Shown one piece after another: positions 32,465 to 42,072 of a stretch of DNA of 64,000 nt. This DNA comes from Hanleya hanleyi (lineage: Eukaryota > Mollusca > Polyplacophora > Lepidopleurida > Hanleyidae). The stretch lies in the NCBI GenBank assembly GCA_036873755.1, contig JAVTVY010025384.1:52769-116768 (forward strand). The letters run 5' to 3'. The notes under the pieces are model-generated. The model was given only the letters and a program-made list of their open reading frames with translations. It was not told the DNA's origin and ran no database searches. The number at the start of each line of letters is the position of its first letter. Within the stretch, counting starts at the first letter, position 1. Both the position numbers and the translations under genes were made by a program.

Positions 32465-33217
32465 CTGCGCATGCGCAGTCTGGTCGTAATATAGAAAGCA
32501 GGCATATTAGGGGTTCTTTTGGGGTAGAGATGGACCATTCATGGTCCAAATGGACAGTGTGGGTATCAGTTTGCAGCTCTCGTAGAGTCAGACTGGCGTG
32601 GGAGACGCGTCCATCTGCGCATGCGCAGTTGGGGTTTAGTAAGTAAAGTGGTCATTTTGGGGGTGCGTGGGCGTGTGTTAGAGGGATTGAGGGATCATCC
32701 CTGGTCCAAATGGACCGCATGAGATATCAGTGAGGGAGTGTACGACTGGATGGGTATAACGTGGAACTGACGTCATTTGGCGCATGCGCAGTCAGGGCAT
32801 TGTGGGACAAGGGCGTGGAAATGAACGTTTTGGGGTCGGGTTGGGCCACTAATGGTCCGATTTTGTCGTGGGAGGTATCAATGTGAAGCTCTCGCGGGGG
32901 AGCGTCCAACTGGATGAGTGTAAGGTGGAAAAATCGTCTATCTGCTCATGCGCAGTCTGGCCGTAATATAGAAAGCAGCCATTTTTGAGGTACGCATGGG
33001 ATTATTTGAGTGATTGAAGGACAATCCGTAGTCCGAATGCGTCGTGTGATGTATCGATGTGAAGCTCTCGTGGTGTAGACCAGGATTTATGGGATGTCCA
33101 TGTCATCTTTAACGTCATTGGTGACGTCATCAGAAGGAGTAGTAGCAAAAGCGGGCTTTTTGGAGGTGCGTGGGTGTTATTGAGCGATTGAGAGACCATC
33201 CGTGGTCCAAATGAGTG
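32465..33217. repeat. GC-rich block with repeated GCGCATGCGC palindromes, duplication copy 1
   Basis: Degenerate units of about 150-170 bases, each with CTGCGCATGCGCAG or a close variant (32465, 32615, 32779, 32943) and the phrase GTGAAGCTCTCGCGGG or GCAGCTCTCGTAGAG. From 32550 on it is repeated at 36048-36434 plus 41774-42072. The palindrome matches the known consensus for the animal factor NRF1; whether it is bound here is unknown. Confidence 0.7.
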
Positions 33218-36047
33218 ATATCCCTTATTGATATCACAATGATACCACTTATTGATACCACAATGATAGCACTTACTGATACCACAATTATACCAATTAT
33301 TGATACCACAATGGTATCATTATTGAAAACACAATGATGCCACTTATTGATACAACAATGATACCACTTATTGATACCACAATGATACTACTCATTGATA
33401 CCACAGTGATACCACTTATCGATACCACAATGATACAACTCATTGATACCACAATGATATCCCTTATTGATACGACAATGGTACCACTTATTGATACCAC
33501 AATGATACCCCTTATTGATACCACAAGGATACCACTTATTGATACCGCAATAATACCACTTATTGATACCACACTGATACCCCTTATTGATACCACAATG
33601 ATACCACTTATTGATACCACAATGATACCACTTATTGATACCACAATGATACCACTTATTGATACCACAGTGATATCCCTTATTGATATCACAATGATAC
33701 CCCTTATTGATACCACAACGATACCCCTTATTGATACCACAATGATACCACTTATTGATACCACAATGATACCACTTATTGATACCACAGTGAAATCCCT
33801 TATTGATACCACAATGATACCACTTATTGAAACCACAATGATATCACTTATTGATACCACAATGATACCACTTATTGATACCACAGTGATACCCCTTATT
33901 GATATCACAATAATGCCCCTTATTGATACCACAATGATACCCTTTATTGATACGACAATGATACCACTTATTGATACGACAATGATACCACTTATTGATA
34001 CTACAGTGATACCCCTTATTGATACCACAATGATACCACTTATTGATACCACAATGATACCACTTATTGATTCCACAATGATACCATAATGATACCCTTA
34101 TTGATACCATAATGATACCCTTATTGATACCACAATGATACCACTTATTAATACCACAATGATACCCTTATTGATACCACAATGATAACACTTATTGATA
34201 TCACAATGATACCACTTATTGATACCACTTATTGATTCCACAATGATACCATTATTGATACCACAATGATATCCTTATTGATACCACAATGATAACACTT
34301 ATTGATATCACAATGATACCGCTTATTGATACCACAATGGTACCACGTATTGATACCACAATGATACCCCTCATTGATACCAGAATGACACTACTTATTG
34401 ATACCACAATGATAACACTTATTGATACCACAGTGATATCCCTTATTGATATCACAATAATACCCCTTATTGATACCACAATGATACCACTTATTGTTCC
34501 CATCATGATACCGCTTATTGATACCACAATGATACCACTTATTGATACCAAAATGATACCACTCATTGATACCACAGTGATACCCCTTATTGATATCACA
34601 ATCATACCCCGTATTGATACCACAACGATACCCCTTATTGATACCACAATGGTACCACTTATTGATACCACAATGATACCACTTATTGATACCACAGTGA
34701 TATCCCTTATTGATACCACAATGATACCACTTATTGAAACCACAATGATACCACTTATTGATACCACAATGATAACACTTATTGATACCACAGTGATACC
34801 CCTTATTGATATCACAATAATACCCCTTATTGATACCACAATGATACCACTTATTGATACGACAATAATACCACTTATTGATACTACAGTGATACCCCTT
34901 ATTGATACCACAATGATACCACTTATTGATACCAAAATGATACCACTTATTGATTCCACAGTGATACCATTATTGATACCACAATGATACCCTTATTGAT
35001 ACCATAATGATACCTTTATTGATACCACAATGATACCACTTATTAATACCACAATGATACCCTTATTGATACTACAATGATAACACATATTGGTATCACA
35101 ATGATATCACTTATTGATACCACAATGATACCACTTATTGATTCCACAATGATACCATTATTGATACCACAATGATATCCTTATTGATACCACAATGATA
35201 ACACTTATTGATATCACAATGATACCGCTTATTGATACCACTATGGTACCACGTATTGATACCATAATGATACCCCTCATTGATACCAGAATGACACTAC
35301 TTATTGATACCACAATGATACCACTTATTGATACCGCAATGATACCACTTAACGATTCCACAATTCTACCACTTATTGATACCACAATGATACCAATTAT
35401 TGATACCACAATGATTCCACGTATTGATACCACAATGATACCGTACCACTTATTGTTCCCATCATGATACCGTTTATTGATACCACAATGATACCTCTTA
35501 TTGATACCAAAATGATACCACTCATTGATACCACAATGATACCACTTATTGATACCACAATGATACTACTTATTGATACCACAATGATACTACTCATTGA
35601 TACCACAATGATACCACTCATTGATACCACAATGTTACCAAAATGATACCACTCACTGATACCACAAAGTTACCACTTATTGATACCACAATGATACCAC
35701 TCACTGATACCAAAATGATACCATTCATTGATACCACAATGATACCACTTATGGAAACCACAATGATACCACTTATTGATACAACATTGATAACACTTAC
35801 TGATACCACAGTGATTCTACTTATTGATACCACAATGATACCACTTATTGATACCACAATGATACCACTTACTGATACTACAATACCACTTATTGATACC
35901 ACATTTATACGCCTTATTGATACCACAATGATACCTCTTATCGATATCACAATGATACCACTTATTGATACCACAATGATACCCCTTATTGCTACCACAA
36001 TGATACACCTTATTGATACCACAATGATACCATTTATTGATGCCACC
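33218..36047. repeat. 24-bp satellite array 1
   Basis: About 118 units of ATACCACTTATTGATACCAC plus AATG, itself two half-units (ATACCACTTATTG, ATACCACAATG). The unit lacks stops in several frames on both strands, producing apparent proteins of repeated IPLIDTTM or SISGIIVV, which I treat as artefacts. Marker variants (for example GTTCCCATCATGATACCG at about 34496 and 35455) recur about 960 bases apart, showing higher-order structure. Confidence 0.95.
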
Positions 36048-36434
36048 ATGGACAGTGTGGGGTATCGGTTTGCAGCTCTCGTAGAGTCAGACTGGCGTGT
36101 TTTTATTAGGAGTCGCGTCAATCTGCGCATGCGCAGTTGGGGTTTAGTAAGTAAAGTGGTCATTTTGGGGGTGCGTGGGCGTGTGTTAGAGGGAATAAGG
36201 GATCATCCCTGGTCCAAATGGACCGTATGAGATATCAGTGAGGGAGCGTCCGACTGGAAGGGTATAACGTGGAACTGACGTCATTTGGCGCATGCGCAGT
36301 CAGGGAATTGTGGGAAAAGGGCGTGGGAATGAACGTTTTGGAGTCGGGTTGGGCCACTAGTGGTCCGATTTTGTCGTGGGAGGTATCAATGTGAAGCTCT
36401 CGCGGGGGAGCGTCCAACTGGATGAGCGTAAGGT
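36048..36434. repeat. GC-rich block, duplication copy 2, left part
   Basis: Matches 32550-32933 with scattered substitutions and a small rearrangement near 36095. It stops at AGGT (36431-36434), where the 5.3-kb element begins. The block resumes at 41774. Confidence 0.85.
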
Positions 36435-36886
36435 GGCATCAGTATACAATTAATTCCGTTACTTGTTATGTATTAGCGTTAAAAATCGGCAAAAATCCAG
36501 AAAATTCACAATGCATAAATCCACCTGGCATGTCAATATTTACCTTGTGGGACATTACCAGTGAAGTCTTGACAGATGTTGACCATGGAAATTTCAACTT
36601 GCCGCCATTTGCAGCTGAGTGGTGTTACCGAATGTCATTCAACTTGTAAACAGAGAGCCTTTTCACCTCCACTCTTCATGTGTCCTTCCGCCAGGCTTTG
36701 CCCCAATGTTGCCAAATCAACACCAAGAAGTTCAATTTGAAGCCTCATCTGCAATTTGAAATATCAAATTTATCAGAAATGCTGAATAATCCCACCTAAT
36801 AAAATCCACAAAGATCTGCTCTCAAATTGCTACACAAAGTAGATCGTTGACACTGACCCGGAAGTGATTAATTGTGATCTGATGCC
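36435..36886 (+). repeat. Left terminal direct repeat of the 5.3-kb element
   Basis: 452 bp, GGCATCAG to CTGATGCC. It differs from the right repeat by about eight substitutions and a 21-base segment near 36626-36648 absent on the right. It shows no LTR-type TG..CA ends. Confidence 0.85.
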
Positions 36887-36921
36887 TGTCAGTCAAGGAC
36901 AGTTGAAGGAAACTACAGATA

Positions 36922-37289
36922 GCCCTACAGGCACATCTTATTTAGATCTCTACCTCTATAAAAATGAAGCGGGCATTCTCTCTCGTCGACTTTATGACGA
37001 AAGAGATGATTACAATTTCGACATCGTAAACTATCCCTTTCTGGATGGTAATATTCCAGTGGGACCTGCATATGGCGTATACATATCTCGCTTAGTAGCA
37101 TTTGCTAGATCCTGTGTTAAATGTGATGATTTTAATCAACGTCACAAAACATTGTTGCAGAAACTTATAAAACAGGGCTATTCCACCAAGCGCCTCCACT
37201 CAAAGTTTCTCAAATTTGGCGATACATATCGCATGCTGATAGCAAAATACGAACGTAGCGTGCAAGATCTATGGGGCTACGTTTCGTAA
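36922..37289 (+). pseudogene. C-terminal fragment of a retroelement reverse-transcriptase protein
   Basis: The frame encodes LYDERDDYNFDIVNYPFLDG, then GPAYGVYISRLVAFARSC and a basic C-terminal helix region. This matches, as I recall, the very common metazoan reverse-transcriptase tail with a YDKRDDFNF...PFL..NIP..PAYGVYISQL pattern. The catalytic domain is missing, so it is a fragment. It begins 35 bases after the left terminal repeat, in the same orientation as the transposase. Family identity is from memory and should be checked. Confidence 0.6.
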
Positions 37290-37436
37290 CATGTGTCTAA
37301 TTCCGCTTAACCCGGGGCTAGGGGCCGTATGAGCCCCATGTACTTCAAGTTCCTCATGGTACTCATATGAACAGTCACAATCAAAGCGTGACTGAGATAC
37401 ATCATTTTTAGATGACGACTCTATAACGAATATTAT

Positions 37437-37690
37437 GGATTAAGAATACAGATCAGCGATACGGATTTGATATTTTTGGAACATCATGATGTCTTGCCGG
37501 CATCATTGAAAACTGTTGACCGCTTCTCTCTTGCAGGAAACAAGCCTATGTTTATGTATACTTTTGTCTTTTGAATTTGGTGCTAATACTGTTATATGGA
37601 AATGGAATAGGTCTTTGGATTATGGACGCGGATATTCTCTAATGGACGACGGCTGGATTATGAATGACGGACTAGACGCTTGTAATGGAA
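37437..37690 (+). repeat. Dispersed repeat family B, copy in + orientation
   Basis: Inverted match to 4975-5215. It starts with TTAAGAATACAGATCAGCGA and runs to the GATTATGAATGACGG block. A separate neighbouring segment (about 37313-37412) resembles 51545-51640. Confidence 0.75.
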
Positions 37691-37699
37691 CCATTGTTA

Positions 37700-38558
37700 A
37701 AATAAAGAATGCTCTCATCTGAACAATCATTACCCATCCCCAAACTATCCTGAGAAGGTACAAATAAAACTATTCAAAGATAGAGATTTTATAACCTAAA
37801 TAACAAGGGTACCCCCTTTACCATTTCCTCTCATTTTCTCCCATATGACTTAATATTGGGGTAAAAATAAAAAGTACAATATCTCACTAACCTGTAAGTA
37901 TTTTTCCATCTGGTAAAAAGCACTCAGTAGACTATCCTTCTGCCTATAATAAAAGGTATGCAGCATTGATTAGATATGTCAAAGACTATTTTTAATTACT
38001 TTTTTGCTATTTTAACTCAATTTTCATGTCTTTTTTTAATTTAAAACTTAAAAATATAAAAATAAAAAATTCAAGATGTGACAAAACATAATCTGTTTAA
38101 AAGCTGCTTAGTTAGACTACATCTGGTAAAAAAGTCTTTCATGACAGTGAGTAATTTCTCCATGTAATCAGTGGGTCATCCCAGGATTATCTCACGGGTC
38201 TTAAAATTAATGTTTATAGAGAGATCAAAAACTTGTTTAAACATATAAAAGGTCACATCAATATACATAATTGTGTACACAACACATTCAACAATATAAC
38301 ACTGAGGTGTTCATGGTATACACAACCCCCAAATAAAGAATATCTGTTAGTTCAATTGAATGTAGCTACAGAGAATCAACATCTTGATGGCAGTAATAGA
38401 CAGATGAAGTTATCAATTATAAAGTTATTATTACTGACAAAACTCATAACACAAATGAAGAAATACATCCTTTTGTTTCATTTTAAGTCAACTGCCGCAA
38501 TGTTTGCAAAGGGACAACACCTGTAAAAACAAAACAGAGAAAAAAATAGTATATAAAA
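37700..38558. other. AT-rich leader upstream of the transposase-like ORF
   Basis: Strongly AT-rich with no domain-bearing frame. Probably the 5' non-coding region, with any promoter of the following ORF. No specific element can be called. Confidence 0.4.
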
Positions 38559-40613
38559 ATGGGAATAAAATCCAATGCCAACATATCTGATGATCACTTG
38601 CTCATCTCTGCTACATTAACCAACATGAAGGGTAAAGAAAGAAGGAAGTTGACTCACTTTAAAAAAGGACATCCTGGACACCCCATATTAGCTGTGGCCG
38701 ACAGTTCAGATCTGACCCCTGTCCCTGGACCATCATCTGAAGATGCTGTAGTAACGAGGAGGTTACATCAAGATGAGTTCACCTTCGTTACAAAACCTAG
38801 CATAGACAAGAGGACAGTTGAAGCTACAGACACCGAGGGCATCTCTGGATCCATGAAATTACTACGGCCAAAGAAACCGGCTCCAAATCTGAAAGACATA
38901 AAAGATAAAAATTCTAATGACACCCAAGGCATGAGAATGATTAATAACTGCAAAATGTTTGAAATGTGGAATAATATGATAAAGCAGCATAGAGTTACTT
39001 CCCCTGATTGTGATATTTTGAAAGTGGTGATAGCCAGTGAAAAACAGTGGGGTTTGGGATGGTCCCAATCTTTGCAGTGTGTTAACTGTCAATATACTTC
39101 TCGCCATTATAAACTTTATGAAGAAGTCAAGACAAACAAACATGGACCGAATGCTGCTGCCATAAACTTATCCCTTCAAGTCGGTCTGCAAGACACACCT
39201 ATGGGGAATTCCAGAACAAGGTTACTGTTAGCATCAGTGGATGTTCCTCCTCCAGCAAGAAGTGGCATGCAAAAGACAGCGAACATGGTTGGAACTGCTG
39301 TAACAGAGTTAAATAAGATAGACATGAGAAAAAAACTAGAAGCCGTAAAAGAAGTTAACAAAGTGCGCGGTGTTGTAATGGATGAAATAAACTTAGCTGT
39401 TGATGCAAGATATAACAGCTCCAAAATTACAAGTTCAAGAAAATGCACACAGAATGCCTCCCAAGCCATAGCAATAGGATGTGAAACATCAACAGACAGA
39501 AAATATATTGTTGCTGCTGTATTCCAGAACAAATTGTGTTGGACTGGTGCATGGCTTAAGGGAAAAGGAATGGATGTAAAGTGCCCAGATGGGCATGAAG
39601 ATTGCACTGCAACTCTCAATGTGAATGCGCCATGGTCAGAGTTTGAGATGGGAAAGGCCATGGGAAGTGATATTGCTATGCAGGAGATGTTGGTAAGATA
39701 TGTCACAACAGATGGAGATGGAACATCTGCAAAGGGGATGCAGGCTGGAATGCAAATTCTTCATCCCATGTGGAAAGTGACCAGGCTGGCAGACCCAACT
39801 CATTTAGGGAGATCCCAGTTCAGAAAATGTAACAGTGCTAAGTTTAGTGATGATATGTTCTATGGAAAGACACAAGAAATTAAAAAGAAAGCCCAGCAAG
39901 TATTGAGTCAAGATGTAAAAGCCAGATGCAGCATGGTATTCAAAGAGTTGATGAAAGTGCATAGTGGCAACTTAGAGAAAATCAAAAACCATCTTCCTAG
40001 AGTGCTGGAGGCCACACTTCTCTGTTACTCTGGGGATTGTTCGAGATGTCGGAGAAACTCTTTGGTGTGTGGAGAGGGTCATTCGAATAGTTGGTGGCTG
40101 CGATCCATGTTCCTTGCTACGCACAAAATCTCCAATCTGAATATGACTGAAAATGACAAATTTATTCTCCAGGAGATTCTGAAAATGAAATTAAGTGAAA
40201 GTGCTCTGATGCAACTGAGATTCAATACAGACACACAGAAATGTGAAGCCATCAATAGATCTATAAGTGTATCCTTACCCAAGAATGTCAATTTCTCTAG
40301 GAATATTCCTGGTCGAGCATCGTCAACCATCCACAGAATGAACAATAAGTTGGGGACCTCCATGATAGCCAAAGTTGAATGCATGGGAGCCTCTCTCTCA
40401 CCTCGAGCTGCAAGAAGTTTAAAACAGATGGAGATTGACTCAGAGTACCATAAAAGCTATCGAAATAGGCCTGTGGTGAGAAAGCGAAAACTCAAGCAAA
40501 CAGGAGCTAAAATCTATCAGCATTTGAAATATAAACAGGGCAATCCAGGAGATACTGACTATAAAAAAGGACAATTAGATGATGCCCTACAGGACCACAC
40601 ATATGGAAACTGA
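38559..40613 (+). CDS. Mutator-like (MULE-type) DDE transposase-like protein
   Basis: 684 codons, uninterrupted, ATG at 38559, TGA at 40611. A CVNC zinc-type pair sits near residue 174 in a WGLGWSQSLQC context, followed by GVVMDEINLAVDARYNSS (near 270-288, candidate first Asp region), CPDGHEDCTATL (near 345), RYVTTDGDGTSAKGM (near 380, candidate second Asp) and LADPTHLGRS (near 412). A CSRCRRNSLVCGEGHSN cluster (near 493-509) and a basic C-terminus complete it. This order resembles the Mutator-like transposase domain in many animal genomes. Transposases of this class cut and join DNA in the nucleus. An intact frame suggests recent activity or constraint. Family assignment is by motif memory; catalytic residues are not proven. 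Confidence 0.7.
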   Translation: MGIKSNANISDDHLLISATLTNMKGKERRKLTHFKKGHPGHPILAVADSSDLTPVPGPSSEDAVVTRRLHQDEFTFVTKPSIDKRTVEATDTEGISGSMKLLRPKKPAPNLKDIKDKNSNDTQGMRMINNCKMFEMWNNMIKQHRVTSPDCDILKVVIASEKQWGLGWSQSLQCVNCQYTSRHYKLYEEVKTNKHGPNAAAINLSLQVGLQDTPMGNSRTRLLLASVDVPPPARSGMQKTANMVGTAVTELNKIDMRKKLEAVKEVNKVRGVVMDEINLAVDARYNSSKITSSRKCTQNASQAIAIGCETSTDRKYIVAAVFQNKLCWTGAWLKGKGMDVKCPDGHEDCTATLNVNAPWSEFEMGKAMGSDIAMQEMLVRYVTTDGDGTSAKGMQAGMQILHPMWKVTRLADPTHLGRSQFRKCNSAKFSDDMFYGKTQEIKKKAQQVLSQDVKARCSMVFKELMKVHSGNLEKIKNHLPRVLEATLLCYSGDCSRCRRNSLVCGEGHSNSWWLRSMFLATHKISNLNMTENDKFILQEILKMKLSESALMQLRFNTDTQKCEAINRSISVSLPKNVNFSRNIPGRASSTIHRMNNKLGTSMIAKVECMGASLSPRAARSLKQMEIDSEYHKSYRNRPVVRKRKLKQTGAKIYQHLKYKQGNPGDTDYKKGQLDDALQDHTYGN

Positions 40614-40633
40614 AAAAAAAAAAAAAAAAAAAA
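40613..40633 (+). repeat. 21-base A run directly after the transposase stop
   Basis: The run starts on the last base of TGA. It may be a plain homopolymer, or a fossil poly(A) from a reverse-transcribed copy, although the non-coding flanks do not otherwise look processed. Confidence 0.6.
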
Positions 40634-40664
40634 TGACTCAATTATCCTAATTTTATTTACCTCA

Positions 40665-41090
40665 TTAAAGTCTCAAATGCAAAAGGCATTTTGGATATTC
40701 TTTGTGTGTGGAACAAACATCTGAGTTTTTACAGGTGATCCGATGATTATTGATTTCATGTGGTTCCAGGCTGATATGGAGTGGATTTATGCATAGGTTA
40801 TTGTGACACAGATGAGAGCGATCCAGCTTTGAAGTGAGGTCTAAATTTTGAATAAAGATTATATAATTGAATCTATGTGCATTTCTCTTCTTCCATTTAT
40901 AATCCCTTGGATCTCGAAAGCTTATTTGACCATATCTGCCAGTGGTATTGAGTGGACCCTGCCATATTCTGCATTGACCATTTGAACCGAGCACTGACAT
41001 CTCAGCCATTTTTTGCTGATATTTTCTCAAAAAGGTCTCCATTCTGTACCAAAATGGCGTAGGAATACAAGTGGTATTATCCATCATCAT
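40665..41090 (-). CDS. His-Me finger / HNH-type zinc-loop endonuclease-like protein
   Basis: 141 codons from the first of three consecutive ATGs at 41090. Residues show C40-x2-W43-G, then SHLCHNNLCINPLHISLEP (His93, Cys95, His96, Cys100, Asn102, His105), IN-x2-R-x2-C (Cys120), and C-x2-H-x5-C (Cys126, His129, Cys135). This is the zinc-binding loop plus H-N-H pattern of His-Me homing-endonuclease-like proteins. Such proteins cut DNA, but some are only DNA-binding remnants. It converges tail to tail on the transposase ORF within the same element, with 51 bases between. Antisense pairing with a DDE transposase is unusual. Confidence 0.7.
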   Translation of the reverse strand: MMMDNTTCIPTPFWYRMETFLRKYQQKMAEMSVLGSNGQCRIWQGPLNTTGRYGQISFRDPRDYKWKKRNAHRFNYIIFIQNLDLTSKLDRSHLCHNNLCINPLHISLEPHEINNHRITCKNSDVCSTHKEYPKCLLHLRL

Positions 41091-41099
41091 CACTATGAT

Positions 41100-41338
41100 G
41101 TCAATTTCACCCCACTTCTTTTTTTTTCTTTTTTTTTTAAATAATTAAAAATTATTAAAAATTAATTTAAAAAATAATTTAATTTAATTAAAAATTTAAT
41201 AGCTTGAATTTGGAATAATGTCAATATTTGCATGTTGTTTATGAGTCAGCCTGGAAGAAATTGGGCTGATCAAGTCAAAAATATAGGCACAGTGATGATT
41301 GAAAGTGCTCTGGTCAAATGTGAAAATGTCGGGTGACA
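41100..41338. other. AT-rich low-complexity spacer inside the 5.3-kb element
   Basis: T-rich run then AATT-rich sequence (41121-41210), upstream of the endonuclease-like ORF, so its promoter may lie here. It ends GGGTGACA, next to the right terminal repeat. Confidence 0.5.
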
Positions 41339-41769
41339 GGCATCAGTATACAATTAATTCCGTTACTTGTTATGTATTAGCGTTAAAAATCGGCAAAAAT
41401 CCAGAAAATTCACAATGCATAAATCCACCTGGCATGTCAATATTTACCTTGTGGGACATTACCAGTGAAGTCTTGACAGATGTTGACCATGGGAATTTCA
41501 ACTTGCCGCCATTTGCAGCTGAGTGGTGTTAAACAGAGAGCCTTTTCACCTCCACTCTTCATGTGTCCTTCCGCCAGGCTTTGCTCCAATGTTGCCAAAT
41601 CAACACCAAGAAGTTCAGTTTGAAGCCTCATCTGCAATTTGAAATACCAAATTTATCAGAAATGCTGAATAATCCCACCTAATAAAATCCACAAAGATCT
41701 GCTCTCAAATTTCTACACAAAATAGATCGTGGACACTGACCCGGAAGTGATTAATTGTGATCTGATGCC
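41339..41769 (+). repeat. Right terminal direct repeat of the 5.3-kb element
   Basis: 431 bp, same ends (GGCATCAG, CTGATGCC) and orientation as the left repeat. Followed by AGGT target duplication and then the resumed GC-rich block. Confidence 0.85.
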
Positions 41770-41773
41770 AGGT

Positions 41774-42072
41774 GGGAAAATCGTCTATCTGCTCATGCGC
41801 AGTCTGGCCGTAATATAGAAAGCAGCCATTTTTGAGGTGCGCATGGGATTATTTGAGTGATTGAAGGACAATCCGTAGTCCGAATGCGTCGTGTGATGTA
41901 TCGGTGTGAAGCTCTCGTGCTGTAGACCAGGATTTATGGGATGTCCCTGTCATCTTTAACGTCGTTGGTGACGTCATCAGAAGGAGTAGTAGCAAAAGCG
42001 GGCTTTTTGGAGGTGCGTGTGGGTGTTATTGAGCGATTGAGAGACCATCCGTTGTCCAAATGAGTGATATCC
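41774..42072. repeat. GC-rich block, duplication copy 2, right part
   Basis: Matches 32934-33225, including CTCATGCGCAGTCTGGCCGT and the GTCATCTTTAACGTC stretch, then leads into the satellite exactly as in copy 1. Confidence 0.85.

Larger units (their letters stand above)
36435..41769. mobile_element. 5,335-bp element with long terminal direct repeats, Mutator-like transposase and His-Me zinc-loop ORF
   Basis: Terminal direct repeats at 36435-36886 (452 bp) and 41339-41769 (431 bp) both begin GGCATCAG and end CTGATGCC. The target duplication AGGT is at 36431-36434 and 41770-41773. The paralogous empty site near 32925-32940 reads straight through (GTAAGGTGGAAAAATCG), fixing both boundaries. 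Inside, in order: a reverse-transcriptase tail (36922-37289), dispersed repeat B (37437-37690), an AT-rich leader, a 684-codon transposase-like ORF on +, and a 141-codon endonuclease-like ORF on -. Long direct repeats are unusual for a DDE element. It may be composite or a new type. Confidence 0.75.

Noticed and set aside
33297..36230. Long open frames (up to 259 codons) on both strands of satellite array 1
   Set aside because: They arise from a 24-bp unit without stop codons. Both strands and several frames are open at once, and the peptides are pure eight-residue repeats.
39176..39706. 176-codon minus-strand frame inside the transposase ORF
   Set aside because: Shadow of the long, motif-bearing + strand ORF.
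36435..41769. Classical LTR retrotransposon
   Set aside because: Ends are not TG..CA, no primer-binding site or polypurine tract was seen next to the repeats, and no gag, protease, RNase H or integrase lies between them; only an RT tail is present.
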